From assembly GCF_000007665.1 (NCBI RefSeq), contig NC_006087.1, forward strand, positions 1,364,001 to 1,428,000: a stretch of DNA of 64,000 bases. Direction: 5' to 3'. This DNA is from Leifsonia xyli subsp. xyli str. CTCB07. Lineage in GTDB: Bacteria; Actinomycetota; Actinomycetes; Actinomycetales; Microbacteriaceae. Positions 29,710 to 39,238 of this stretch are shown here, one piece after another. Below the pieces are notes generated by a model. The model searched no databases. It had not been told where the DNA came from and saw only the letters and a list, made by a program, of their open reading frames with translations. Made by a program: the position numbers and the translations under genes. Positions within the stretch are counted from its first letter, which is position 1. The number at the start of each line of letters is the position of its first letter.

Positions 29710-30278
29710 ACCCTGTCGCCGTCTCCGGCCAGCGCCACGACATCTCCCGCAGCCGTGCGTGAGAGCGTCTGACCCGGCTCGCCTCCACCGCGGTGCGACC
29801 CGTCATCGGCTCGGTGTTCCGCTGGCGGGCGCGGCGGGGCATACACGGGTAAGATTCCGCCGCAGAGCTCAGGGGCCCCTGCTGCGCGCTTCCCGAGCCT
29901 GCCGTCCACGGCGGCGGCGAGCGCCGCGCCGAAAGCGTAAGCGATCAGGTCCGTGACCTGGAACGTCGTGCCGAAGACAAGCGCCGCGCCGGGGATCGCC
30001 GTCGAGAGCCAGGCGGGGACGCCTGTGAGCTGCGCGAATTCGATCGCCGCGCAGGCGGCGAAAGCCACAGCGGCGATGCGGAGCGCAGACCAACGGGGGA
30101 CGACCAGAGCGAGGAGGGCGAAGAGCAGGACCGCGTAGACAGCATCGGCGGCGAACGCGCCCGCCGCGCTAGCGGTGGCGAAGTGGAGGAGGAGACCGAC
30201 CGCGACGGTCGAGACCGCGACGGCGAGGAGCACGGTGCGGCTTCGAGCGGCGGCACGGCGGTGAGCAGGGGCGATCAT
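29484..30278 (-). CDS. DUF2809 membrane protein with run-on C-terminus
   Basis: The first 130 residues form a four- to five-span membrane protein with IEFAQLTGVPAWLSTAIPGAALVFGTTFQVTDLIAYAFGAALAAAVD, which matches DUF2809. Homologues end near there. Here the frame continues another 130 residues of low-complexity, non-hydrophobic sequence and overlaps the 3' end of the convergent ABC permease by 226 bp. The natural stop has probably been lost by a small mutation near 29880, so the protein may be non-functional. Function of the family is unknown. Confidence 0.55.
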   Translation of the reverse strand: MIAPAHRRAAARSRTVLLAVAVSTVAVGLLLHFATASAAGAFAADAVYAVLLFALLALVVPRWSALRIAAVAFAACAAIEFAQLTGVPAWLSTAIPGAALVFGTTFQVTDLIAYAFGAALAAAVDGRLGKRAAGAPELCGGILPVYAPPRPPAEHRADDGSHRGGGEPGQTLSRTAAGDVVALAGDGDRVHVPAGARSVRRPSTSRIFTLFEYSIDPYRKSRTARRITTAASTNSSTTMMIDCHSGREPKAFRRSAVIGAVKGK

Positions 30279-30358
30279 CCTCCGACGCTACCGATCCACG
30301 CGAACGCTCGCGTCCTCCCGATGACGGAGAAGCCTCACCCGGTGGGAGGATCGGAAGC

Positions 30359-31381
30359 ATGACCGCACAGCCAGCGCCGCCCTCCGACGCCGCCCTCCTC
30401 TCGCTCCCCAAGGCCGAACTCCACCTCCACATTGAGGGCGCCCTCGAACCGGAGCTGGCCTTCGAACTCGCCGGCCGGGGCGGTGTTGCCCTCCCCTACG
30501 GTTCCGTCGCCGAGCTCGCGGCGCAGTACGACTTCCACGATCTGCAGTCCTTCCTCGACCTCTACTACGCGACCATGGAGGTGCTGCGCACGGAGGAGGA
30601 CTTCGCCGAGCTGACCCGCCGCTACCTGCGCAGGGCTGCGTCCCAGGGCGTACGGCACGCCGAGCTGTTCTTCGACCCGCAGGCGCATCTGGCCCGCGGC
30701 GTCCCGATCGAGGCAGTCGTGGACGGCATCGGAGGGGCGCTGTCGGAGGCCGGGCGCGACCTCGACATCACAGGCGGCCTGATCCTCTGCTTTCTGCGCG
30801 ACCAGCCGGTCGAGTCCGCGGACGCCGTGCTCAGCGCCGCGCTGACTCGCCCGGAGCCGCTGCTCGGCGTCGGTCTCGACTCGGCCGAGGTCGGCTACCC
30901 GCCGGAACTGTTCGCCGGGGTGTTCGCCCGCGCCCGCGACGCCGGCCTGCGCGCCGTCGCGCACGCGGGCGAGGAGGGCCCGCCCGCCTACATCCACCAG
31001 ACGCTCGATCTGCTGGGCGTCGAACGGATCGACCACGGTATCCGCGCTGTGGAGGACACGGAGCTGCTGCACCGGCTCGCGGCGGAGGGCACACCGCTCA
31101 CGGTGTGCCCTCTCTCGAACGTGCGGCTGCGCACCGTTGCCGACCTCGCCGGACACCCACTGCTGCGCCTGGACGAGGCCGGTGTGCGCGTCACCGTCAA
31201 CTCGGACGACCCCGCGTACTTCGGCGGCTACATCGGTGACAACTATCTCGCTGTGCGTGACGCGCTCGGCGTCACCGCCGACCAGGCAAAACGCTTCGCC
31301 CGCACCTCGATTGAGGCGTCTTTCGCGACGAAGGAGCGCCGGACCGAGCTGCTGGACGCGGTGGAGGCATGGCGCGGATGA
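30359..31381 (+). CDS. adenosine/adenine deaminase family protein
   Basis: A 340-residue zinc-dependent purine deaminase. Metal and substrate motifs are KAELHLHIEGALEPEL (two His ligands), VAHAGEEG (His and catalytic Glu), ERIDHGIRAVED and VTVNSDDPAYFG (Asp ligand). The HIEGALEPELAFELA form and the NSDDPAYF ending are closer to the adenine deaminase branch than to classical adenosine deaminase, so adenine to hypoxanthine is the likelier reaction. It follows a GGGAGG-rich leader. Confidence 0.85.
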   Translation: MTAQPAPPSDAALLSLPKAELHLHIEGALEPELAFELAGRGGVALPYGSVAELAAQYDFHDLQSFLDLYYATMEVLRTEEDFAELTRRYLRRAASQGVRHAELFFDPQAHLARGVPIEAVVDGIGGALSEAGRDLDITGGLILCFLRDQPVESADAVLSAALTRPEPLLGVGLDSAEVGYPPELFAGVFARARDAGLRAVAHAGEEGPPAYIHQTLDLLGVERIDHGIRAVEDTELLHRLAAEGTPLTVCPLSNVRLRTVADLAGHPLLRLDEAGVRVTVNSDDPAYFGGYIGDNYLAVRDALGVTADQAKRFARTSIEASFATKERRTELLDAVEAWRG

Positions 31382-31498
31382 CCGGATCGCCGGCCGGCGC
31401 CGGTGCCGTCCTCGCCCCGCGGGCCTCCCACCGCTGACACCCGGCCGCCTGGCATAATGAGCCTCCAGCGGCCCCGAACCGCTCCCGAAGGAGAGACC

Positions 31499-32902
31499 TT
31501 GTCGAGCACCTCAGCGCCATCGACACCCCGAAACGGGACTCTGAAGCGCACTCTCGGACTCTGGGCCATCGTCGGCCTCGGACTCGGCTATATGACGCCA
31601 ACCGTGGTGTTCGACACCTTCGGCATGGTGTCGCGGGAAACGAACGATGTGGTTCCGTCCACGTATCTGATCGCCCTGACCGTGATGATGCTCACCGCTG
31701 TCAGCTACGGGAAGATGGCCGGCGCCCTCCCGAGCGTCGGCTCGGCCTACACCTATGTTCGCGAATCCGTCCACCCGAACGTCGGCTTCATGGTCGGCTG
31801 GACCTCGCTCATCGACTACATGCTCCTGCCGATGGTCAACTGCCTCATCATCCGCAGCTACCTGGAGGCCCTGTTCCCCGGTGTCCCCGGCTGGATCTGG
31901 GTGGTCGTCTACTGCGCCGTCGTCACCTCGATCATCTTCCTGACCATGCGTGGCACCTCGAATCTCAACATGCTCCTGCTCGTGTTCTCGATCGTCGTCA
32001 TCGCAGTGTTCGTCGTCCTCGTCATCGCCCAGCTGGCGCAGGGCGAGGCAGCGGGAACCGTCGCCTCTCTGCACCCGTTCCTCCACGACAGCGTCACGAT
32101 AGGCGCTGTCCTGACGGGCGCCACGATCGTGTGCTTCTCCTTCATCGGCTTCGACGCGGTGACCATGTACGCGGAAGAGGCGACGTCGCCGGCGATCATG
32201 CCGCGCGCGATCCTGTTCACGGTCGTCACCGGAGGAGCGATCTTCCTGGTCGCCGCCTACATCACCCAGCTGCGGTTCCCTTCCTCATCGGCGTTCCCCG
32301 TCGAGGCGATCGAGGACAGCACACTGCCGCAGATCGGCTTCCAGGTCGGCGGCCCTGTGCTCCAGGCCGCGCTGACCGCGGCCGGCTTCTGCGCAACGCT
32401 GGCCTCCGGACTCGCCTCGCACGCCTCCGTGTCCCGAATGCTCCTCGTGATGGGGCGCAACAACGTCCTCCCACGGCGTCTCTTCGGCCACATCGACCCG
32501 AAGACACACACCCCCACGTTCAACATCGTTCTGGTCGGCCTCATCAGCCTGCTCGCTGCCGCTTTCACACTGAAGCTGATTGCCGCGTTCATCAACTTCG
32601 GCGCGCTGATCGCGTTCACCTTCGTCAACGTTTCGGTCATCGCCTGGTTCGCGATCCAGAAGGGCCGCCGGCGCACGGCGAAGGATATCGTCACATTCAT
32701 CGCGCTGCCCGGTGTCGGCATGGTGCTGACCGGCGTCCTGTGGGCGAACCTGCACGTGGACGCGCTTGTCGGTGGCCTGGTCTGGGCCGCGATCGGCTTC
32801 GTCTACCTGGTGGTGCTCACCCGCGGCTTCCGCCGCCCCGTCACCGCCTTCGACGAGAACCAGCCGGTGACCGGCTTCAACAAGGCCATCGCGAAGGACT
32901 GA
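31499..32902 (+). CDS. APC-superfamily amino acid/amine permease
   Basis: A 467-residue, twelve-span permease. The first span carries GLWAIVGLGLGYMTPTVVFDTFG, in the place of the usual unwound glycine motif, and CFSFIGFDAVTMYAEEATSP is the conserved consensus region after span five. The TTG at 31499 is chosen because GAAGGAGAGACC lies directly upstream; ATG 31457 has no such site. The sequence resembles the PuuP/YfnA-like amine permeases. It lies about 120 bp downstream of the deaminase, possibly with its own promoter. Confidence 0.83.
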   Translation: MSSTSAPSTPRNGTLKRTLGLWAIVGLGLGYMTPTVVFDTFGMVSRETNDVVPSTYLIALTVMMLTAVSYGKMAGALPSVGSAYTYVRESVHPNVGFMVGWTSLIDYMLLPMVNCLIIRSYLEALFPGVPGWIWVVVYCAVVTSIIFLTMRGTSNLNMLLLVFSIVVIAVFVVLVIAQLAQGEAAGTVASLHPFLHDSVTIGAVLTGATIVCFSFIGFDAVTMYAEEATSPAIMPRAILFTVVTGGAIFLVAAYITQLRFPSSSAFPVEAIEDSTLPQIGFQVGGPVLQAALTAAGFCATLASGLASHASVSRMLLVMGRNNVLPRRLFGHIDPKTHTPTFNIVLVGLISLLAAAFTLKLIAAFINFGALIAFTFVNVSVIAWFAIQKGRRRTAKDIVTFIALPGVGMVLTGVLWANLHVDALVGGLVWAAIGFVYLVVLTRGFRRPVTAFDENQPVTGFNKAIAKD

Positions 32903-32912
32903 ACCGGGCTGG

Positions 32913-34685
32913 TCAGCGACGCCGCGGCTTGCGCGGCGGACGTTCCCCGCGTTCGTCCGGTTTGCGCCGCGCTCCCGCGCCGCGGTCCGGCCGCAGTTCG
33001 ATCAGCTTGCCGCTGATGCGCGTTCCGGTCAGCCGCGCGAGGGTGTCACCGGGGAGATCCGCCGGCAACTCCACGATCGAGAAGTCGGGCATGATCCGGA
33101 TGTGGCCGAAGTCGTCGCGGCTCAGCCCGCCCTCGTTCGCGAGCGCTCCGACGATCTGGCGCGGTTCCACCCGCTGCCGTTTGCCGACCTCGATGCGATA
33201 GGGTGCCATCGGCCTGTAGCCGCGATCGCGGCGCACCGGGCGCTCGCCCCGGCCACGGTCGTCACGACCGGCCCGGGCCAGCCGGTCGTCGCGTGCGTCC
33301 CGCTCGATGCGCTGGGTGAGCGCATCGTCGGCGGAGAGCAGCAGTGGCTCCTCGCCCTGGGCGACGACAGCGAGCGCAGCCGCCACATCCGCCTCGGGCA
33401 CGTCATGATGGGCCACGTAGTGGGCGATGATGTCGCGGAACCGCGAGATGCGGTCCTGCTGGGCGAGGGCGGACGTGATCGCGTCGTCGAAGCGGGCGAG
33501 GCGGGTGACGTTGACGTCGTCGACGCTCGGGAGCGGCATCGGGGTCAACGGCTGACGGGTGGCTTTCTCGATGGCGGTGAGGAGCCGGCGCTCACGCGTG
33601 GTGACGAAGCTGATCGCCGCGCCGCTGCGCCCGGCGCGGCCGGTCCGTCCGATGCGATGCACATACGATTCGGTGTCCACGGGGATGTCGAAGTTGACGA
33701 CATGGCTGATGCGGTCGACGTCGAGCCCGCGCGCCGCCACGTCCGTGGCCACCAGGATGTCGAGCTTGCCCGATTTCAGCTGGCCGACCGTGCGCTCCCG
33801 CTGGGCCTGCGCGACGTCGCCGCTGATCGCCGCCGCCGAGTAACCGCGGGCCCGGAGCCGCTCCGCGAGCGTCTCCGTCTCGTTCTTCGTCCGGACGAAG
33901 ACGATCATCGCCTCGAAGTTCTCGACCTCGAGGATGCGGGTGAGCGCGTCAACCTTCTGCGAGTACGAAACGACGAGATAGCGCTGCGTTGTGTTGGCCG
34001 ACGTCGTCGTCCTGGCCTTGACGGTGACCTCTTCGGGATCGTGCAGGTACTTCTTCGAAATGCGGCGGATCTGCGCCGGCATCGTGGCGGAGAACAGCGC
34101 GACCTGCTTGTCATCGGGCGTGTCGGCGAGAATCTTCTCCACGTCCTCGGCGAAACCCATCTTCAGCATCTCGTCCGCTTCGTCGAGCACGAGGTGCTTG
34201 AGCCCGGAGAGGTCGAGCGTCCCCTTGTCGAGGTGATCCATGATGCGGCCGGGCGTGCCCACCACGATATGCACGCCTCGGCGCAGCGCGGAGAGCTGCA
34301 CTCCGTAACCCTGGCCGCCGTACACCGGCAGCAGATGAACGCCTTTCAGATGCGTCGCATAGCTCTCGAACGCCTCCGCCACCTGCAGCGCCAGCTCGCG
34401 GGTGGGGGCGAGCACGAGCGCCTGCGGGCTCTTCTGCGACAGGTCGAGGCGGGACAGGATGGGAAGGGCGAAGGCCGCCGTCTTCCCGGTCCCGGTCTGG
34501 GCGAGCCCGACCACGTCCCTCCCCTCGAGCAGCAGCGGGATCGTCGCCGCCTGGATGGCGGACGGCGTCTCGTAGCCGACATCCTTCAGGACGGCGAGCA
34601 CAGCCCGGTCCAGACCGAGATCGGCGAAGGTCAGTGCGTCGGCGGCGGTCTCCGCCTCGCCGCTCCCGGTTGCAGGCATCATCAT
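32913..34685 (-). CDS. deaD: DEAD-box ATP-dependent RNA helicase
   Basis: A 590-residue cold-shock/ribosome-assembly type helicase. The motifs run in order: Q motif (FADLGLDRAVLAVLKDVGYETPSAIQAATIP), Walker A AQTGTGKT (62-69), PTRELALQ, GTPGRIMDHL, DEAD in LVLDEADEML, SAT, ARGLDVDRI and HRIGRTGRAGR. After a charged R/D-rich linker comes a DbpA-type RNA-binding fold (GALANEGGLSRDDFGHIRIMPDFSIVELP) and an Arg/Lys-rich tail. It is convergent with the permease, 10 bp apart. Confidence 0.93.
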   Translation of the reverse strand: MMMPATGSGEAETAADALTFADLGLDRAVLAVLKDVGYETPSAIQAATIPLLLEGRDVVGLAQTGTGKTAAFALPILSRLDLSQKSPQALVLAPTRELALQVAEAFESYATHLKGVHLLPVYGGQGYGVQLSALRRGVHIVVGTPGRIMDHLDKGTLDLSGLKHLVLDEADEMLKMGFAEDVEKILADTPDDKQVALFSATMPAQIRRISKKYLHDPEEVTVKARTTTSANTTQRYLVVSYSQKVDALTRILEVENFEAMIVFVRTKNETETLAERLRARGYSAAAISGDVAQAQRERTVGQLKSGKLDILVATDVAARGLDVDRISHVVNFDIPVDTESYVHRIGRTGRAGRSGAAISFVTTRERRLLTAIEKATRQPLTPMPLPSVDDVNVTRLARFDDAITSALAQQDRISRFRDIIAHYVAHHDVPEADVAAALAVVAQGEEPLLLSADDALTQRIERDARDDRLARAGRDDRGRGERPVRRDRGYRPMAPYRIEVGKRQRVEPRQIVGALANEGGLSRDDFGHIRIMPDFSIVELPADLPGDTLARLTGTRISGKLIELRPDRGAGARRKPDERGERPPRKPRRR

Positions 34686-34859
34686 CCTTCAACGGTAGCC
34701 CCTGGAGGGGGATGGGGTGAGACGGGTGACGCTGGGCCGAGGACGCAGAAGCCCGGCGGAGGTTCCTGCGACAGCCTCGCTGGCTGAGGATGTCCTGGAT
34801 ACGAAAAGGGTTCCCGTTTCGGTGGCTAACTGGTGGCCTGATCCGGGAGGCTTGTCATC

Positions 34860-35141
34860 ATGCCCCGTCCATATCCGCAGGAGTTCCGTGCTCGAGCGGT
34901 CGCGCTCGTTCGTGCTGGTAAGCAGGCCAAACAGACCGCTGTCGAACTTGGTATCCATCCCCTCACGTTGTCGAACTGGATCCGTCAAGACGATATCGGC
35001 AATGGGCGTCGGCCAGATGTCGCGTTCTCGGAGTCCGCGGAACTGCGCGCGGCGAAGCGCGCCGTACTGCGATGCGAACTTGTCCGGCAAGTGTCAGCGG
35101 CGGCGGAGTACCCACACCACAAGACCGATCACTGCTCCTAA
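34860..35141 (+). pseudogene. IS3-family OrfA fragment
   Basis: The N-terminus MPRPYPQEFRARAVALVRAGKQAKQTAVELGIHPLTLSNWIRQDDIGNGRRPDVAFSESAELRAAKR is a typical IS3-group OrfA with its HTH. After about residue 68 the sequence loses homology where the leucine zipper should be. No OrfB follows: the region is cut off by other sequence and then by the IS481 element at 35157. This is a dead relic. Confidence 0.75.
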
Positions 35142-35152
35142 CACCACCCCAA

Positions 35153-35156
35153 CTAG
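35153..35156 (+). repeat. left CTAG target duplication of the IS481 element
   Basis: CTAG directly abuts the left inverted repeat and recurs at the right end. On the minus strand its TAG serves as the transposase stop codon. Confidence 0.75.
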
Positions 35157-36151
35157 GTGTGATGTCCAGGGAGGTTGTTGTCGATTCTGCTAATGGGTGG
35201 GGCTCTGATGGCGGAGTGGTGCTGGTGATGATTGTAGAAGTGGGGCCAGCCGGGGAGTGCTTCTCGTCGTTCGGCCTCTGAACCATAGAACCGGGCGTAG
35301 GCCCAGCCGTCGGCGAGTGTGCGGTGGAAGCGTTCGATCTTCCCGTTGGTCTGTGGTCGGTATGGTCGGGTCTTCTTCGCCCTGATCCCGAGCTCTGTGC
35401 AGGCGTCTCGCCAGGCGTAGGACTTGTAGGCGGAGCCGTTGTCCGAGAGGACGAGTTCGACGCTGACATCCCGGTCGGCGAACCAGGCGACAGCACGCCG
35501 CAGGACACCGATCGCGGTGTCCGCCTTCTCGTCGGAGCAGATCTCGGCGTAGGCGACGCGGGAGTGGTCGTCGATGATCGTGTAGACGAACACGGTGCCC
35601 AACCGTGGCTCGTAGCGGTGGTTCCTGCTCTTCGTGCGGGTGGCGGTCGCTTCCCGGTTGCGTTCGCCCTGGACGCGGCCGACGAATCGTCAGCCGCCGC
35701 CGTCGGGGATGTTGCCGAACTTCGTCACGTCGACATGGATCAGCGATCCAGGGTGGTCGTGCTCGTAGCGACGGATCGGCTCGCCCGTGACCCGATCAAT
35801 GGTGCAGAGCCGGTTGATGCGGCAGCACACCAGGACGGCGTGGACGGTCGAGGCGGGAAGGCCAAGCTCGCCGGCGATCTGCACCGGCCCCAGGCGTCGT
35901 CGCCACCTCGCCCGCACGATCCGCTTGAGCACGGGCAACGGCGTCCGCGTTGGCATCGATCGTGGGCGGCTAGACCGGTCGGTCATCCCTCCCGTGCCTT
36001 CGGCGCGGAACCTCGCCGCCCATTTCCGCGCGGTAACGGGCGAGACCATAAACATCTTCGCTGCGACGGAGACCAGCCAATGGTCCTCGACGATGAGCCT
36101 GGCAAGGCGCAGACGAGCGCGCGGTGTGAGAGCAGCGTTAACGTGGGACAC
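35153..36151 (-). pseudogene. IS481-family transposase with an in-frame TGA
   Basis: The first part reads MSHVNAALTPRARLRLARLIVEDHWLVSVAAKMFMVSPVTARKWAARFRAEG (HTH), then IHVDVTKFGNIPDGGG with the first Asp of the DDE triad, and TGA at 35690-35692. The same frame continues RFVGRVQGERNREAT ... VYTIIDDHSRVAYAEICSDE (second catalytic Asp region), VLSDNGSAYKS and RPYRPQTNGKIERFHRTLADGWAYARFY (Glu). The TGA replaces the Trp expected after GGG. Only this one lesion separates it from an intact DDE transposase of about 330 residues. Confidence 0.88.
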
Positions 36152-36268
36152 GAAGGCCTCCTGGATCGTGAAGCGGTTGAACTGAACAGCTCCACTTCAC
36201 AACCGGAGGCCCTCGCCCCTCAACTCCTCACGACCGTATCGCCGAAACAACCCCCCTGGACATCACAC
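35157..36268 (-). mobile_element. IS481-family insertion sequence, complete ends
   Basis: A 1112-bp element bounded by inverted repeats starting GTGTGATGTCCAGGG at both ends (one internal mismatch within about 25 bp). It is flanked by CTAG at 35153-35156 and 36269-36272. It carries one minus-strand transposase gene, now interrupted. Ends beginning TGTGATGTCCAGG with a CTAG duplication fit the actinobacterial IS481 group. It could still move if transposase were supplied in trans. Confidence 0.9.
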
Positions 36269-36272
36269 CTAG
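36269..36272 (+). repeat. right CTAG target duplication of the IS481 element
   Basis: This is the matching direct copy of CTAG outside the right inverted repeat. Because CTAG is palindromic, a shared preferred target cannot be told apart from a true duplication by sequence alone. Confidence 0.7.
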
Positions 36273-36532
36273 ACCGAGTCGCCGCTAGCGCTGGAAGAAT
36301 CAGACCAGCACCAGATTCCGCACGTATCGCGTCATCGACAACGTTGATGGTGATAAGAAATGGCACCTCTACAGAAGAGTGCTTATTCGCAGCCTCGAAC
36401 AACCCACAGCGACCACAGTCGCGAGAACACCCAAAATCAGTCCAGAAACGAGACCGAATCGTCGTCGCGAGGATCGCCATACGTGCAGATGCCGGGCGCT
36501 TTGGCTCAGGTGACGTGGTTGTCATGCGCGGC

Positions 36533-36560
36533 AAAAAACCCCGGTCGAACGAGGTTTTTT
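36533..36560 (-). terminator. terminator of ssrA
   Basis: An 11-bp stem with one mismatch (36533-36543 and 36550-36560) has a run of A on the left, which becomes six T at the end of the minus-strand transcript. It lies 24 bp past the 3' CCA of the tmRNA gene. Confidence 0.8.
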
Positions 36561-36584
36561 CTCTCAACGCGCGACGACGGCCGA

Positions 36585-36978
36585 TGGTGGAGATGGGGGG
36601 AATCGAACCCCCGTCCACTGCTGTGGTCATATGCCTTCTACGGGCGTAGCCAGTGTGTCGCTTTCTCGGCCCCGGAACGTGTCGCTGGCACCTGTTCCGG
36701 CGGGCCTAGTATCAGTTGAAGTCCCTCTGCGCCCTGATACTCAACGCAGAAGCGAGTTCTCTCACTGACGCCAGGCTCCGGGTAGAGAACAGTTCCCGGT
36801 CTGACGGCCTCTTCAGATGGCTGAGGTGAACTTACGCCGCGAGGGCGAAGTCGGCCTTGGCCGAGACAGTGCTCTTGGAATTGGCACTTATTTTTTGCAT
36901 GGATCGTTAACGAGATAACCATGCGTCCTCGACCCGCTTCTCATACTCACGCAGACAATGTCGAAACCGATCATCCCC
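36585..36978 (-). ncRNA. ssrA: transfer-messenger RNA
   Basis: A 394-nt tmRNA that rescues stalled ribosomes. The 5' end GGGGATGATCGGTTTCGACA and the 3' end CATCTCC-A-CCA form the alanyl acceptor stem (one G-U); CCA is encoded. The T-arm GGGGG-TTCGATT-CCCCC is present. The tag reading frame starts with GCC at 36885 and ends at TAA 36834-36832, encoding ANSKSTVSAKADFALAA. The AKADFALAA/ALAA end is the degradation signal. A hairpin terminator follows, and smpB lies 1.7 kb upstream on the same strand. Confidence 0.95.
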
Positions 36979-37249
36979 ATGCTTCGGCCAGAAGGCCGGG
37001 TCGTCGTCGCGCTGTTGAGTTTTCGAGGTGCTTGCCACTGTCGTGGCGAGTACCTCATTCTACAACACCGCCAGATCCACTGCTCTATGAGCGATCGGTG
37101 GACAACGGAGACTATCAGCATCGCCGAGCGGGGGCCTTATCCGACATCTGCCGGTGGAGTGACTCAGCGCCGATCCGAGCGAGATCGCGCGGTCCAGATG
37201 CATTCCGCTTCGCCGCATCCTGACGGGTGGATCGAGAAGGGCTGCGGGA

Positions 37250-37885
<636 letters not shown>

Positions 37886-37944
37886 AAGGTCACCTCATTT
37901 AGCCGCAACCGGGCTGAAAGCCTGTTATGACTTCGATGTGAGAA

Positions 37945-38685
37945 TCAGGTCGGCTCTACCAAAACGGAACGCAACACCGCCAGCTCGATCTCGTCCAGCC
38001 CCGCGTGCAGCAGGTAGGCGCGGACGCTGCCGTAGCGCTGCTCGATCAGATCGAGTGCGCCCTCGAGGGCCTCCGGCGGACTCCCGGCCATGATGACGCG
38101 CAGTTCGGGTGTGACCTCGACGCCGTAGCTGCTGGCGAGAGCCAGCATCCCCTCGAGCCAGGGTCCGTCGAGGTTCGCCTCCGTTCGTGCGTAGTCGGCG
38201 ACGACCGTCGCGCGGTCCACACCGACGGACAGCAGGGCGAGAGCGACGACGATGCCGGTCCTGTCCTTGCCCGCAGTGCAGTGGACGACGATGGCCCCGT
38301 CGCCGGCACCGGCGATCTCGCGCAGCGCGGTGGCGAGGACGTCCCCGTGGTCCAGCAGGATCTTCTCGTAGAGGTCGGCCAGCGTCGCGCCGAGGGCCGA
38401 CTGCGACGCACCCGAGCCCTCGAACACCGGAAGGCGGAGGACCTCGACAGCGAGCCCGTCCAGGTCGTCGGGCATCAGAGAGACCTCGAAATCGTCGCGC
38501 AGGTCGATCACGACCCGGACACCGAACTCGCGCAGCGATGCCTTACCCGCCTCGCCGAGGCGGGCGAGGCCATCGGAGCGGAAGAGTCTGCCGCTGCGCA
38601 CAACGCCGCCCTCGCTGGGGTAGCCGCCCACGTCGCGGAAGTTGTGAGTGCCGTTGACCGGAATGCGCTCCGCCGCCGTGCTCAT
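37945..38685 (-). CDS. protein tyrosine phosphatase-like protein (DSP/PtpB type)
   Basis: A 246-residue phosphatase with the P-loop HCTAGKDRTG (about residues 132-141). The N-terminal NFRDVGGYPSEGGVVRSGRLFRSDGLARL and VIDLRDDFE are typical of the bacterial tyrosine/serine and phosphoinositide phosphatases related to mycobacterial PtpB. It has no signal peptide. It starts three bases from the smpB stop, so it is probably in the same transcript. The physiological substrate is unknown. Confidence 0.87.
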   Translation of the reverse strand: MSTAAERIPVNGTHNFRDVGGYPSEGGVVRSGRLFRSDGLARLGEAGKASLREFGVRVVIDLRDDFEVSLMPDDLDGLAVEVLRLPVFEGSGASQSALGATLADLYEKILLDHGDVLATALREIAGAGDGAIVVHCTAGKDRTGIVVALALLSVGVDRATVVADYARTEANLDGPWLEGMLALASSYGVEVTPELRVIMAGSPPEALEGALDLIEQRYGSVRAYLLHAGLDEIELAVLRSVLVEPT

Positions 38686-38688
38686 GCT

Positions 38689-39165
38689 CTACTCCCCCAG
38701 GTGCTTCCTGCTGGCCATCGCCCGCTGCGCTTCCCTGTTGTCCTGCCGCTCGCGCAGGGCCTGCCGTTTGTCATACTCGCGCTTGCCTTTCGCGACACCG
38801 ATCTCGACCTTCGCCCGGCCATCGTTGAAATAGATCTGGAGCGGGACGATCGTGTACCCGCCTTGCTTCACCTTGCTCTCGATCTTGAGGATCTGCGCCT
38901 TGTGGAGGAGCAGTTTCCGCTTGCGGCGCGGCGCGTGGTTGTTCCAGGTTCCGTCGGCGTACTCCGGGATGTGGACCGCGTCGAGCCACGCCTCGCCGCC
39001 GTCGACGAACGCATAGCCGTCGACCAGCGACGCCCTCCCGAGTCTCAGCGACTTCACCTCGGTTCCGGTCAGCACGAGCCCAGCCTCATAGGTGTCTTCG
39101 ATGGTGTAGTCGTGACGCGCCCGGCGATTGGTGGCCACGACTTTCTGACCACGTTCCTTGGCCAC
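38689..39165 (-). CDS. smpB: tmRNA-binding protein
   Basis: A 158-residue partner of tmRNA that places it in the ribosomal A site. Family hallmarks are [73 protein letters not shown] and the basic C-terminal tail. The GTG start is chosen because AGGAG precedes it and the longer open frame lacks homology. It is downstream of ftsEX, and its RNA partner ssrA is 1.7 kb further along the same strand. Confidence 0.95.
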   Translation of the reverse strand: MAKERGQKVVATNRRARHDYTIEDTYEAGLVLTGTEVKSLRLGRASLVDGYAFVDGGEAWLDAVHIPEYADGTWNNHAPRRKRKLLLHKAQILKIESKVKQGGYTIVPLQIYFNDGRAKVEIGVAKGKREYDKRQALRERQDNREAQRAMASRKHLGE

Positions 39166-39238
39166 GGCTGCTCCTGACGTTTCGAGGGCGGAGATGCGCC
39201 CGCGTAGAGCGCACGGGCAGCGGACCAGTCTATCCGCC

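Noticed and set aside
33102..34787. A 561-codon plus-strand frame
   Set aside because: It is a shadow of the DEAD-box helicase, whose motifs are all present on the minus strand.
16304..36151. TGA/TAG read as tryptophan (stop-codon reassignment) because zwf and the IS481 transposase have stops at Trp positions
   Set aside because: TGA and TAG terminate many intact genes here, a normal prfB is present, and the affected genes carry other lesions or are mobile. Simple nonsense mutation explains them.
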